Assembly (NCBI RefSeq): GCF_001982635.1
Contig: NZ_MKFI01000004.1
Span: forward strand, 861,609-925,608
Origin: Bradyrhizobium mercantei
GTDB lineage: Bacteria; Pseudomonadota; Alphaproteobacteria; Rhizobiales; Xanthobacteraceae
Length of the DNA: 64,000 bases
Reading direction: 5' to 3'
This document shows, one piece after another, positions 34,102 to 42,956 of this stretch; positions within the stretch are counted from its first letter, which is position 1, and every line of letters begins with the position of its first letter. The notes under the pieces are model-generated. The model was given only the letters and a program-made list of their open reading frames with translations. It was not told the DNA's origin and made no database searches. The translations under genes and the position numbers were made by a program.

Positions 34102-35295
34102 TCACATCCGCTTGGCGACCTCTTCCAGCATCACCTCGGTGGCGCCGCCGCCGATCGTCAGCACGCGGGCGTCGCGCACCATGCGCTCGATCGCGGTGCC
34201 GCGCATGAAGCCTGAGCCGCCGTGCAGTTGCAGGCAGCCATGCACGACCTCGTGCAGCACCTCCGGCGACAGTGCTTTGACCATCGACACTTCGCGGAGG
34301 CATTCCTTCCCGGCCGCAGCGAGCTCGGCGGCCTGATAGGCCAGCGCCCGCGCCGCGGCGGCCTTCGCGGCGAGCTGGGCGAGCTTCAGCCGCACGCCCT
34401 GCTGGTTCCAGAGCGGGCCGCCGAACGCCTGCCGTGTCTTCACATAGTTCGTCGTCAGCTCGATCGCCTTGGCGGATTCGCCGGCGCAGATGCCGCCGAT
34501 GCAGATGCGCTCGTTCTGGAAGGTCTCCATGATGCCATAGAAACCCTTGTTCTCCTCGCCGAGCAGATTTTCGGCCGGCACGCGCACGTCCTGGAACGCG
34601 AGCTCGGCGGTGTCCGAGCAGAGCCAGCCATGCTTATCGAGCTTGGTCGCCGTGATGCCGGGCGTGCTGCGCTCGACGATGAACAGCGAGATGCCGCGAC
34701 TGCCCTTGGCATGCGGGTCGGTGCGCGCGGCGACGATCAGGATGTCGCCATAGACCGCGTTGGTGATGAACATCTTTGCGCCGTTGATCACCCAATGGTC
34801 GCCGTCGCGCCGCGCCCGCGTCTTCAGGCCCGCGACATCGGAGCCGGCATCGGGCTCGGTCACCGCAATCGAGCAGACCGTCTCGCCACGGATGATCGCA
34901 GGCAGATATTTCTGCTTCTGCTCCGGCGTACCACGCAGACTGATGTGCACCGCCGACATATCGGTGTGCACGAGGATCGAGGAGGTGAAACCGCCGAAAC
35001 TCGAGCGTCCCAATTCCTCGGCGAACACCATCGAAGCCAGCGGCCCCATGTCCGTGCCGCCATATTCGGCCGCGTGGCGCATGCCGAGGAAGCCGAGTGC
35101 GCCCATGCGGCGATAGATCTCGCGCGGAATCTTGCCGTCGCGCTCCCACGCTTCGGCATGCGGCACCACTTCCTTCTCGACGAAGCGGCGGACCTGCTCG
35201 CGCAGCATGCGCAGCTCCTCGGGCAGGTTGGGCGGCTCCGAGAAGTGGAATTCGGCTTCAGTGAGCTGGCGCGGGTCCGAGGTCATGACGTTCAT
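34102..35295 (-). CDS. Acyl-CoA dehydrogenase-family flavoprotein
   Basis: A 397-residue ACAD-fold protein with VTEPDAGSDVAGLKTRA, GAKMFITNAVYGDI and the C-terminal QLHGGSGFMRGTAIERMVRDARVLTIGGGATEVM. At the position where medium-chain dehydrogenases carry their catalytic Glu (the GYxxE/FNTE segment) this protein has Gly (FMRG). Either the base is elsewhere, as in some branched-chain enzymes, or the protein does a non-oxidative step as proposed for LvaC/ACAD11-type proteins. It is the distal gene of the leftward Rieske operon and overlaps the hydrolase stop (ATGA). Confidence 0.88.
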   Translation of the reverse strand: MNVMTSDPRQLTEAEFHFSEPPNLPEELRMLREQVRRFVEKEVVPHAEAWERDGKIPREIYRRMGALGFLGMRHAAEYGGTDMGPLASMVFAEELGRSSFGGFTSSILVHTDMSAVHISLRGTPEQKQKYLPAIIRGETVCSIAVTEPDAGSDVAGLKTRARRDGDHWVINGAKMFITNAVYGDILIVAARTDPHAKGSRGISLFIVERSTPGITATKLDKHGWLCSDTAELAFQDVRVPAENLLGEENKGFYGIMETFQNERICIGGICAGESAKAIELTTNYVKTRQAFGGPLWNQQGVRLKLAQLAAKAAAARALAYQAAELAAAGKECLREVSMVKALSPEVLHEVVHGCLQLHGGSGFMRGTAIERMVRDARVLTIGGGATEVMLEEVAKRM

Positions 35296-36227
35296 TGTGG
35301 CGCCCTCTGGTGGCCGATGTGAAGATGGTTGCGCAGGAATTTCGCCAGCGATGCGATCGCCTCTCGCGCCTGCGGAATCTCGGGGAACATCTGGAACACG
35401 TGGATCATGCCGTCCCAGACCTGGAGTTCGACGTCGACACCGGCGGCCTTGGCGCGGGCAGCCAGCTCGGTCGAATCGTCCCGCACAGTCTCGCGATCTC
35501 CGACCTGCACCAGCAGCGCCGGTAGACGGGCGAGATCGGCATAAAGCGGCGAGGCCAGCGGATCGCTGACATCGCCGTCCTTGCCGAGATAGTTCCTGGC
35601 CAGCGCCAGGATCATCGCGCGCTGGTGGATCGGATCGGCCTCAGCCCTGCTCTCATAGCTCGCGCCGGTCGCAGCGAGATCGGTCCAGGGCGACATCAGA
35701 GCGCCGGCCGCCGGCAGCGGCAAGCCACGGTCTCGCGCCGCCAGCATCGCAGCGAGCACGAGATTGCCGCCGGCCGAGTCGCCGGCGAAGGCAATCTCCG
35801 CCGGACGCAGTCCCTGTTCGCGAAGATACTGATAGCCAATCAACGCCTCGTCCAGCGCGGCGGGAAAGCGATGCTCCGGCGCAAGCCGATAGTTGATCGA
35901 GAGCACACGACAGCCGGATGCATCGGCAATGCGCGCGGCCAGATCGCGATGCGAAGCGATCGAGCCGATGCGGAAGCCGCCGCCGTGAAAATAGAGGATC
36001 GCCTTGTCGCGCGGTGCGTTGGCCGGCACGAGCCATTCGCCATCGACGCCGCCGACGGAGACCGGCTGACACGTCACCGGCACCGAGCAGCCGGCAAATG
36101 CCGCGTCCCAATCGCTGCGCATCTGCGCCACGGTCGTTTCGCGGGTCCAGTTCCGATAGATCGCACGCAAGCGCGCGATCGCGCGTTCGACCGGATCGAT
36201 TGCAATATCGTCGCCCGCGTTACCCAT
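35292..36227 (-). CDS. Alpha/beta hydrolase, hormone-sensitive-lipase (HSL) family
   Basis: A 311-residue esterase-type hydrolase. It has the oxyanion motif FHGGGFRIG (near residue 80), the nucleophile elbow GDSAGGN (near residue 150), a likely acid in QVGDRETVRDDS, and the catalytic His in DGMIHVFQMF. HSL-family enzymes hydrolyse short esters and lactones. It sits between SDR and dehydrogenase genes (1-bp gap upstream, ATGA overlap downstream), suggesting that an ester, lactone or CoA thioester is opened in the pathway. Confidence 0.88.
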   Translation of the reverse strand: MGNAGDDIAIDPVERAIARLRAIYRNWTRETTVAQMRSDWDAAFAGCSVPVTCQPVSVGGVDGEWLVPANAPRDKAILYFHGGGFRIGSIASHRDLAARIADASGCRVLSINYRLAPEHRFPAALDEALIGYQYLREQGLRPAEIAFAGDSAGGNLVLAAMLAARDRGLPLPAAGALMSPWTDLAATGASYESRAEADPIHQRAMILALARNYLGKDGDVSDPLASPLYADLARLPALLVQVGDRETVRDDSTELAARAKAAGVDVELQVWDGMIHVFQMFPEIPQAREAIASLAKFLRNHLHIGHQRAPQ

Positions 36228-36228
36228 C

Positions 36229-36981
36229 TCAGCCGCCGATGCCCATGCCGCCGGACACGCCGAGCGTCTCGCCGGTGATATAGGCGGCCTGGTCGGAGGC
36301 CAGGAACAGTGCGGCAGCGGCGACCTCCTCCGGCTCGCCGAGGCGGCCGAGCAACGTCGCGCCGGTCATCGCCTGCAGGATCTTGTCGCCGCCCTTCGCG
36401 ACCGCCTGCTCCAGCATCGGCGTGCGGATCGGCCCCGGCGCGATCGCGTTCGCGGTGATGCCAAAGCGCGCATTCTCCCGCGCAATGCTCCGGGTGAAGG
36501 AGATCACGCCGCCCTTGGCGGCGGAATAGACCGCGCCGCCCTTGGAGCCGAGCCGCGCCGCCTCCGAGGTGACATTGATGATGCGGCCGAAGCGTGCTGC
36601 CTGCATTGCCGGCAACGCGGCATGGGTGCAGGCCAAGACCGAGGTGAGATTGACCGCGATCAGGCGAGCCCAATCGTCCGCGGTCGTCTCGGTGAAGTAG
36701 GCATGCTGATCGATACCGGCATTGTTGACGACGATGTCGAACGGGCCGTCCTGCGCCATCACGGCCTGCACTGCGGTGGCGTCGCTGACGTCGAGCCCTG
36801 CAACGACTGCGCCGGTCTCGCGGGCGAGCTCCGAGGCCACGGCCGCATCGAGATCGGCGATCACGACCCTGGCGCCGGCGCCGGCAAAGCTGCGGACGAT
36901 GGCGGCGCCAATGCCGCGTGCGCCGCCGGAGACGAAGGCCCGGCGGCCGTCGAGACGCCCGAATGGCAAGGTGCCGGCCAC
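36229..36981 (-). CDS. Short-chain dehydrogenase/reductase (SDR)
   Basis: A 250-residue classical SDR. The cofactor motif is VSGGARGIGAAIV, the NNAGI motif is present, and the catalytic Ser, Tyr and Lys are in NVTSEAARLGSKGGAVYSAAKGG. It has a C-terminal FLASDQAAYITGETLGVSGG as in 3-oxoacyl-ACP/CoA reductases. The Asp at the end of beta-2 (VVIADLD) points to NAD(H). In the island it may reduce or oxidise a hydroxy/oxo-acyl-CoA or a cis-dihydrodiol formed by the Rieske oxygenase. Confidence 0.9.
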   Translation of the reverse strand: MAGTLPFGRLDGRRAFVSGGARGIGAAIVRSFAGAGARVVIADLDAAVASELARETGAVVAGLDVSDATAVQAVMAQDGPFDIVVNNAGIDQHAYFTETTADDWARLIAVNLTSVLACTHAALPAMQAARFGRIINVTSEAARLGSKGGAVYSAAKGGVISFTRSIARENARFGITANAIAPGPIRTPMLEQAVAKGGDKILQAMTGATLLGRLGEPEEVAAAALFLASDQAAYITGETLGVSGGMGIGG

Positions 36982-36985
36982 CGCG

Positions 36986-37780
36986 TCAGCGCCCCGTGAA
37001 TACAGGCTTGCGCCGCTCGATCACGGCGGCGAGCCCTTCGCGGGCGTCGGCCATCCCCGAGAGCTCGGCGACCGTGCGCGCCTCTTCCGACAGGCACTGC
37101 TCGATGCTGCTGCCGGTGCCGGCCCAGACCAGCCGCTTGGTCGCCGCCAACGCCTTCGGCGCACCGGCCGCAAGCTCGCGCGCCAGCGCCAGCGATGCAT
37201 CGGCAAGCTCGGCATCGGGCACGACCTTGGTGACGATGCCTATCTGTAACGCTTCGGCGGCCGAGATCACCGGGTTGGTGAGCAGGATCGACATCGCACG
37301 CCGCAGGCCGACCAGCCGCGACAGCGTGACCGAGACGCCGGCATCCGGCGCCATCGCCACCCGCGTCGCGCCGGCAAGGAACTTGGCCGATTCCGCCGCG
37401 ATCACGAGGTCGGACGCGCAGACCAGGCCGAAGCCGCCACCGCCCGCCGCAAAGCCCTGCACCGAGGCGATGACCGGCGCTTCCAGCCGCAGCAATCCGG
37501 TCACTGCATTCTGCAGATAGGCAGTGGCTTGCCGAATATAGTCCGGCAGCTTCTCGCCCTTGGAAGCAAAGGCGCGAACGTCGCCGCCCGCGCAGAAATT
37601 GGTGCCCTCGCCGCTCAACAACACGACGCGCAAATCCGGATGGCCGTGGCAGATCATGATGGCGTCGCACAGCGCGCTCAGCAGCTCGGCGCTCATGCCG
37701 TTGGCCGCATCAGGCCGGTTCAGCCGCAGCCGCGCGATGCCGTCGGTGATGTCGAGCAGAACGGGGCCCTTGTCGATCAT
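36986..37780 (-). CDS. Enoyl-CoA hydratase/isomerase-family protein
   Basis: A 264-residue crotonase-fold protein. It has the CoA-site segment LSGEGTNFCAGGDVRAF, the oxyanion-hole stretch VQGFAAGGGGFGLVCASDLVIAA, and APDAGVSVTLSRLVG, which resembles PaaG-like isomerases/hydratases more than classical short-chain hydratase. It lies 4 bp before the SDR gene and 14 bp after the oxygenase beta subunit on the same strand. It probably hydrates or isomerises an unsaturated CoA ester in the pathway. Confidence 0.88.
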   Translation of the reverse strand: MIDKGPVLLDITDGIARLRLNRPDAANGMSAELLSALCDAIMICHGHPDLRVVLLSGEGTNFCAGGDVRAFASKGEKLPDYIRQATAYLQNAVTGLLRLEAPVIASVQGFAAGGGGFGLVCASDLVIAAESAKFLAGATRVAMAPDAGVSVTLSRLVGLRRAMSILLTNPVISAAEALQIGIVTKVVPDAELADASLALARELAAGAPKALAATKRLVWAGTGSSIEQCLSEEARTVAELSGMADAREGLAAVIERRKPVFTGR

Positions 37781-37794
37781 GGCAAGATCTTTCC

Positions 37795-38292
37795 CTAGAC
37801 CAGGAATGACAGTGTGTAGATCGCCTTGTCGTTGTTGACGAGGATGACCTTCTTGGCAGCCATCCGCAATTCGCCATCGACATGGCGCAGCCGGTATTCA
37901 TTGCGCGCCGCCCATAGCGTGTCGTCGCGCAGGCTCGACTCGAAAATCAGGCTGTTGCTGGCGACCGCGATGTCGCCGTCATCCGGCTGCTCGTCCATCA
38001 ATTCGATGTTGGAGATCAGCCGGCGCAGGTTCGACTGCGGCGTCTGGGTGAAGTGCTTGCCGGTCATCAGCTGGCGGACGCGCAGCGCGATCCGCGAGCG
38101 GTTGTCGTAGATGATCGACATCTGCCGCTCCGGATCGATGTCGGCGCCGTTGGCCGGCACCCAATAGACGCCGTCGTCGGTCCAGAGCTTTTCCCAGGCC
38201 TCGTATTGATGCTCGTCCTGCAACCGCGCCTCGCGGTAAAGGAAGGCGGTGATGGCGCTCATCAAGGTGGCGCTGCTCTCGCGCGACAGCAT
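37795..38292 (-). CDS. Ring-hydroxylating dioxygenase, small (beta) subunit
   Basis: A 165-residue protein of the NTF2-like beta-subunit family of Rieske oxygenases (FLYREARLQDEHQYEAWEKLWTDDGVYWVPA, then IIYDNRSRIALRVRQLMTGKHFTQTPQSNLRRLISNIEL). It supports the alpha-subunit hexamer and has no cofactor. The ATG at 38292 overlaps the alpha-subunit stop by four bases; the open frame continues upstream in the alpha gene but this start gives the canonical length. Confidence 0.9.
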   Translation of the reverse strand: MLSRESSATLMSAITAFLYREARLQDEHQYEAWEKLWTDDGVYWVPANGADIDPERQMSIIYDNRSRIALRVRQLMTGKHFTQTPQSNLRRLISNIELMDEQPDDGDIAVASNSLIFESSLRDDTLWAARNEYRLRHVDGELRMAAKKVILVNNDKAIYTLSFLV

Positions 38293-39551
38293 CAGACCGG
38301 CTCCATCAGCTTGCGATAATGGGTCCAGATGCCGCGCGACGGCACCTCGTCGGTGACGTGGCCGACCGTGAAGCCGAGCTCGTCCTGCCGCTGACGCTTC
38401 TCGCCGCGGCCGAGGAAGATCCATTCCGGATTGCGCGCCTGCACGCCACGGTGGCAGCGCTCGTACATTTCGGAATCGTCCGCGAGCAGGAAGCCGGCCG
38501 GGCCGACCGAGCCCATGGTCTGCTGCCGCAGCCTGCGGTTCAGATCGGGCGCGCCCTTGAATTGCAGCGCGGTGACGTGCTGCACGCTGTCGTCGACGCC
38601 GAGCGGCTGGATCACGAACATCTGGATCTCGGCGATGAACAGGTTCGGGAAGATCATCACATGCGGCGTGCCGTCGATCATGATCTCGCGCGCCGCGGTG
38701 TCGCCATAGGTCGTCTTCATCCGCGCGGTATAGTCCGGCAGCCGCTCCTCGCTGGTGCCGAACCAGCTCATCGGCGCAGCGCGCTTGCGGAACTCGGGCC
38801 GCAGGTCGATCTCGGTATGGCCATTGCCGTAGTCGCGCGTCAGCGCGCTCGAGGCACCGCCGTAGAGCTTGCCGATCATGCTGTCGGCGACGCCGAAGAT
38901 CGAGGTGTGCACGAAGGCCGGATGATAGCCGTCGCACTCGTTCTCCAGGATGAACTTCCAGTTCGCCTTGACGCGGTGCTTGAGGAAGCCCGCCGTGATC
39001 TCGACCTCGCCCTCCGGCGAGGTGCGCACCAGGCGATCGATGGTTTCGGCGGCACCGCCGAGATGCTCCTTCAGGGTCGGGCCATCGGCCGCGAACGAGC
39101 CGAACACGAAGCCCCGATAGGACTCGACGCGCGTCACCCGCCCGAGCGCGAGCTGCGCCTTGTCCTGCCCCTCGTAACCGTCAGGGAAGGCATAGCCGAC
39201 CAGGCGGCCGTCATTGGCAAAGGTCCAGGAGTGGAACGGACAGGTGAATGAGCGCGCATTGCCGCGCTCAAAGGAGCAGACCTGGTTGCCGCGATGCGAG
39301 CAGCGGTTGAGCAAGAGATTGACCTTGCCCTGCTCGTCGCGCGTCATGATCACGGATTGCGGGCCGATCGACTTGACGACGTAGTCGTTGGCATTCGGCA
39401 CCTCGCTCTCATGGCCGACATAGACCCAGGTCCGGTACCAGATGTTCTTGAGCTCGGCTTCGAAGATACCGGGATCGGTGTAGAGCGATCCGTGCACCCG
39501 GTCGGGCCGGATCAACCGCTCCCATGGCGGGACGCCGGTCATCATGTTCAT
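38292..39551 (-). CDS. Rieske ring-hydroxylating dioxygenase, large (alpha) subunit
   Basis: A 419-residue catalytic subunit. The Rieske cluster ligands fit C-x-H-x17-C-x2-H (CSHRGN...FTCPFHSW), and the mononuclear iron site is seen in NECDGYHPAFVHTSIF, whose Asp bridges the two centres and whose His residues bind iron. It would insert oxygen into an aromatic or other unsaturated ring using electrons from a ferredoxin and reductase, neither of which is encoded in the window. It is the first gene of the leftward operon, 53 bp downstream of TetR-like site B. Confidence 0.93.
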   Translation of the reverse strand: MNMMTGVPPWERLIRPDRVHGSLYTDPGIFEAELKNIWYRTWVYVGHESEVPNANDYVVKSIGPQSVIMTRDEQGKVNLLLNRCSHRGNQVCSFERGNARSFTCPFHSWTFANDGRLVGYAFPDGYEGQDKAQLALGRVTRVESYRGFVFGSFAADGPTLKEHLGGAAETIDRLVRTSPEGEVEITAGFLKHRVKANWKFILENECDGYHPAFVHTSIFGVADSMIGKLYGGASSALTRDYGNGHTEIDLRPEFRKRAAPMSWFGTSEERLPDYTARMKTTYGDTAAREIMIDGTPHVMIFPNLFIAEIQMFVIQPLGVDDSVQHVTALQFKGAPDLNRRLRQQTMGSVGPAGFLLADDSEMYERCHRGVQARNPEWIFLGRGEKRQRQDELGFTVGHVTDEVPSRGIWTHYRKLMEPV

Positions 39552-39603
39552 CGCTCCGTCTCCCTCGCCGGCCGCTCGCCACGGCTTGTCGTTATCGGCC
39601 TCA

Positions 39604-39638
39604 AATAATAATCCGAACGACCGTTCGGTGAATTAATA
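39604..39638. promoter_or_regulatory. TetR-type operator candidate, site B
   Basis: CCGAACGA/CCGTTCGG (39613-39628) is a near-perfect 16-bp palindrome flanked by AATAATAAT and AATTAATAG. Its core GAACGACCGTTCGG differs from site A at one base. It lies just upstream of the Rieske oxygenase operon. Confidence 0.75.
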
Positions 39639-39739
39639 GCATGGGCGACCTGGGCCGGCAAGCCTTCTTTACGAAGGCGGCGCTGATCCGCGGAACAGCG
39701 CGCAACGATGCAATTCCCGGTGGTCAGCGGCGCAACGCT

Positions 39740-40249
39740 TCAGCCCTGCGCCGCGCCGCCGTCGCGTTCGCCGCCTGCGATCTGCTGCAGCATCGACTTC
39801 GGCGTCGTCGCGAGCTCGATCTTGAGCTGGTCGCAGATTGCCCGTCGCAGCAGTCGCTCGATCTCCGTCGCGGCATCGCGGTTGGCGGCCCGCGCGGCCT
39901 CGCCGCTCGCCCAGAGCAGAAGCTCTCCGAGCCGCCGGTCGCCGGCGTCGCGCACCGCCTCGATCGCGGCAGCGTTCGACATGTTGCCCTGAACGCGGGG
40001 CGTTATGGGAATCTCTGGATGAATCATGCCATCGGCCAACCGCGTCACGGCCGCGAAAGCGTCGTCCTGCAAACGCACCTGCTCGAGCAGCGGCCCGGCC
40101 TTCCAGTCGGCGGCGAGCTTCAAGCCGTTCAGGGCGTAGATCGCTGAAAATACCTGCCCGCGGACGAAATCGTCGTTGCTGTGCGGCACGACATGGCTTT
40201 GCAGGGCATCGATGATACCGTCGATCAGGCGCTCGAAGGATGCACTCAT
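39740..40249 (-). CDS. DUF6285-like protein, putative partner of the phosphotransferase
   Basis: A 169-residue soluble helical protein (MSASFERLIDGIIDALQSHV at the start; EIERLLRRAICDQLKIEL near the end) that I associate with DUF6285, found beside APH-type phosphotransferases of acyl-CoA pathways. Its ATG overlaps the stop of the phosphotransferase gene, so both are made together. In Pseudomonas the small LvaB protein plays such a role, being required by the kinase LvaA. Function here is inferred from that context; no catalytic residues are evident. Confidence 0.65.
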   Translation of the reverse strand: MSASFERLIDGIIDALQSHVVPHSNDDFVRGQVFSAIYALNGLKLAADWKAGPLLEQVRLQDDAFAAVTRLADGMIHPEIPITPRVQGNMSNAAAIEAVRDAGDRRLGELLLWASGEAARAANRDAATEIERLLRRAICDQLKIELATTPKSMLQQIAGGERDGGAAQG

Positions 40250-41316
40250 GCTGCGGCCTCCAATGCGCGCTCAAAGGCCCGCACGATCGAGGGCATCTGG
40301 CTTGCCATCACCGCAAGCCGCATGTCGTTGAAGCGATCGACCTCGAAGGCGCGCACCGCGCACATCTGGATCGCTGCCGCCTGATACAGCGCATAGGCCT
40401 CGTAGAATGCGAGGCTCTTGTCCGAAACCGCAATGCCGGAGGCGTTCTGATAAAGGTCGATCACCTCGGCGCGCTCGAGCACGCCGTAGAGCTTGCGGCT
40501 CCTGGCATTGAAGGTCGGCATCATCGCCCAGGCCAGATCCTCACGGGGATCGCCGAGATGGGTCAGCTCCCAATCGAGGATGGCGGTGATCCGCCCCTCG
40601 TGCTCGATGAAATTGCCGATCCGGTAATCGCCATGCACGATGGTGCGGCGCGACGGCTGCGGGCAGTTGTCGTGGAGCCAGCGTCCGCCCCAATCGAGCA
40701 GCGGATAATAGCGCGCGGTCGGACGCGCCAGCGAGGCGCGCCAGCCGGCGATCGCCTGCACCTCAGCGCGCTCGTCGCCCCGCTGCAGCGATACGAACGG
40801 CGTTGCGTCCGGATCGATCCGGTGCAGCGACGCAAGGATCTCGACGAACTGCCGGGCGATGGCACGCTTGTGGTCCGGATCGAGCTCGCTCGCCGCCCAG
40901 GGCGCGGGAACGTCGCCCTCGATGTGCTCGCAGATGAAGAAAGGAAAGCCGATCTCGGCGCCATCCTGCTCAGAAGAGACCAGCGCCGGAACCGGAACAC
41001 CGCTTCCAGCCAATGCTTGCAACGCAAAGACCTGCGGCAGCACCGAGTAAGGCGCAAACAACCCGTTCGGCGGTCCCACGCGCAGGATCAACTTGCGCTC
41101 TCCATCGGCGGCGGAGCGCGCGACGAAGGCGTAGGTGATCCAGGAGAAGCCCGACGATTTGCGGCCGAAGCTCGTGATCTCGGTCCCGCTTCCGGATATC
41201 CGCGACAGATGCAGCGCGAGCGCCGTCCGCACCGCATCGTCATTCACCACGACGGGGCGGGTCGGCACCGGCGCGGCAGCTGTCACATCATCGGATCGTT
41301 GGGCAGCCTCCAGCAT
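40246..41316 (-). CDS. Acyl-CoA phosphotransferase, APH/ACAD10 (LvaA-like) family
   Basis: A 356-residue kinase-fold protein of the aminoglycoside-phosphotransferase superfamily. It has the catalytic loop IVHGDYRIGNFI (Asp base) and the metal motif AILDWELTHLGDPREDLAW. Relatives in ACAD10/11 and Pseudomonas LvaA phosphorylate the 4-hydroxyl of 4-hydroxyacyl-CoA so that phosphate can be eliminated. ATG 41316 overlaps the CoA-ligase stop, and its own stop overlaps the DUF6285-like start. The order ligase, kinase, partner fits acid activation followed by phosphorylation. Antibiotic resistance is unlikely in this setting. Confidence 0.85.
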   Translation of the reverse strand: MLEAAQRSDDVTAAAPVPTRPVVVNDDAVRTALALHLSRISGSGTEITSFGRKSSGFSWITYAFVARSAADGERKLILRVGPPNGLFAPYSVLPQVFALQALAGSGVPVPALVSSEQDGAEIGFPFFICEHIEGDVPAPWAASELDPDHKRAIARQFVEILASLHRIDPDATPFVSLQRGDERAEVQAIAGWRASLARPTARYYPLLDWGGRWLHDNCPQPSRRTIVHGDYRIGNFIEHEGRITAILDWELTHLGDPREDLAWAMMPTFNARSRKLYGVLERAEVIDLYQNASGIAVSDKSLAFYEAYALYQAAAIQMCAVRAFEVDRFNDMRLAVMASQMPSIVRAFERALEAAA

Positions 41317-42869
41317 CAATTCACCGACCTCGTATAACCCTGCCACTTCTCCTCGCGCAGCGCCGACTTCATGATCTTGCCGGAGCCGGTCAGCGGCAAC
41401 GGCTCGAGCCGGATATCGACCGAGCGCGGGCATTTGTAGCCCGCGATCAGGGTGCGGCAATGCGCGATCACCATGTCGGAATCGAGCCGCGCGCCGTCCT
41501 TCGGCACCACGATCGCATGCACTGCCTCGCCCCATTGCGGATCGGGCACCGCGATGACGGCGCACTCCTTGACGTGCTCGTGCTGGAAGATGGCGTTCTC
41601 CACCTCGCCGGAATAGACGTTCTCGCCGCCGGAGACGATCATGTCCTTCAGGCGGTCGACGATATAGACGAAGCCGTCCTCATCCATCCAGGCGCCGTCA
41701 CCGGTGTGCAGCCAGCCGTTGCGCAGCACCCGCGCGCTTTCCTCCGGCTTGCGCCAGTAGCCGAGCATCACGCCGGCGCCGCGGATCGCAATCTCGCCGA
41801 CCGTGCCGCGCGGCACCTCGTTGCCCGCGGAATCGACGATGCGGATCTCGACGCCCGGCGCTGCCCGGCCGGCCGATTTGCGCTTGCTCGCCAGCGGTCC
41901 TTCCAGCACGTGATATTCCCACGGCAAGATCGTCGCCAGCGCCGCGCTTTCGGTCATTCCGTAGCCCTGGTGGAAGCGCCAGCTCGGCAGCACGCGCATC
42001 AGCTTGACCAGCAGTGCATCCGGCATCGGCGAAGCGCCATACTCGCAATCCCTGACGCTGCTCAGATCATACGCCCCGAAGGACGGATGATTGAGCATCA
42101 TGTTGAGCATGGTCGGCACGAACAAGCAGTAATCCACCTTATGCTCGGCGATGGTCCGCATCGCGAGCTCAGGCTCGAATTTCGGGATCGTGACATGGGT
42201 GCCGCCGACCAGGGTCAGCGCAATCATCGGCGAGGTGCCGGCCAGATGGAACATGCCGGCCGAGTGCAGATACCTGGTGTCCTCGCGGAAGCGCAGCGCA
42301 TAGATCCACACCAGCGATTCATAGATGATGTTGGCGTGCGACAGCATCACTCCCTTGGGGAAGCCGGTGGTGCCGCCGGTGTAGAAGATCCCGGCGAGAT
42401 CGTTATAGGCGCCGGACGCATCCTCGACCGGGGCGTGCGCAACGAGCTCGTCATAGCTCCGCATGCCGTCGGGAGCCCGCCCCTCATCCAGATGGACCAT
42501 CGCGGTGAGTGATTTTGCGCCGCGCAGCGCGGATCCAATCTCGGCAAAGGCCTTGTCGACCAGCAGCAGCTTCGGCGTGGAATCGTCGATCGCATAGGCG
42601 TTTTCGGCGACCGCCCAGCGCGTGTTGAGCGGCACCGCGACCGCGCCGGCCCAGGCGATGGCATAGAGCGCCTCGATATAGAGATCGCTGTTGTGCGCGA
42701 GGATCGCGACCCGATCGCCGGGCTCGATGCCGAGCCGCCGCAGCCCGCCCGCAGCACAGGCGACGCGCCGGCCGATCTCCTTCCAGCTCCGCGACCGTCC
42801 GGCATGGATGGTGCCCGGTGAATCCTTGCGCAACTGCACCGCCGAGATGAGCGCCTGCGTCAGCTTCAT
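41316..42869 (-). CDS. Acid-CoA ligase (AMP-forming), fatty-acid/aromatic-acid type
   Basis: A 517-residue adenylate-forming ligase, about 130 residues shorter than the one in the LIV operon and closer to medium-chain or aromatic-acid ligases. P-loop YTGGTTGFPKGVMLSHAN (near residue 173), GYGMTESAAL, then WLHTGDGAWMDEDGFVYIVDRLKDMIVSGGENVY and the catalytic Lys region near PLTGSGKIMKSALRE. It heads a three-gene leftward operon with the phosphotransferase and its partner; TetR-like site C lies about 90 bp upstream. Confidence 0.92.
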   Translation of the reverse strand: MKLTQALISAVQLRKDSPGTIHAGRSRSWKEIGRRVACAAGGLRRLGIEPGDRVAILAHNSDLYIEALYAIAWAGAVAVPLNTRWAVAENAYAIDDSTPKLLLVDKAFAEIGSALRGAKSLTAMVHLDEGRAPDGMRSYDELVAHAPVEDASGAYNDLAGIFYTGGTTGFPKGVMLSHANIIYESLVWIYALRFREDTRYLHSAGMFHLAGTSPMIALTLVGGTHVTIPKFEPELAMRTIAEHKVDYCLFVPTMLNMMLNHPSFGAYDLSSVRDCEYGASPMPDALLVKLMRVLPSWRFHQGYGMTESAALATILPWEYHVLEGPLASKRKSAGRAAPGVEIRIVDSAGNEVPRGTVGEIAIRGAGVMLGYWRKPEESARVLRNGWLHTGDGAWMDEDGFVYIVDRLKDMIVSGGENVYSGEVENAIFQHEHVKECAVIAVPDPQWGEAVHAIVVPKDGARLDSDMVIAHCRTLIAGYKCPRSVDIRLEPLPLTGSGKIMKSALREEKWQGYTRSVN

Positions 42870-42956
42870 GTTTCCTCCTCGTCGCCACGCGGCCGCGGCC
42901 GCCTGCGGATGTTTCCGTCATGCGTGCAGCCGATACGCTGCCCGGAGATTCCAGTT

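Noticed and set aside
40246..41316. Aminoglycoside resistance gene
   Set aside because: The APH fold is present, but tight coupling to a CoA ligase and a DUF6285-like gene points to acyl-CoA metabolism.
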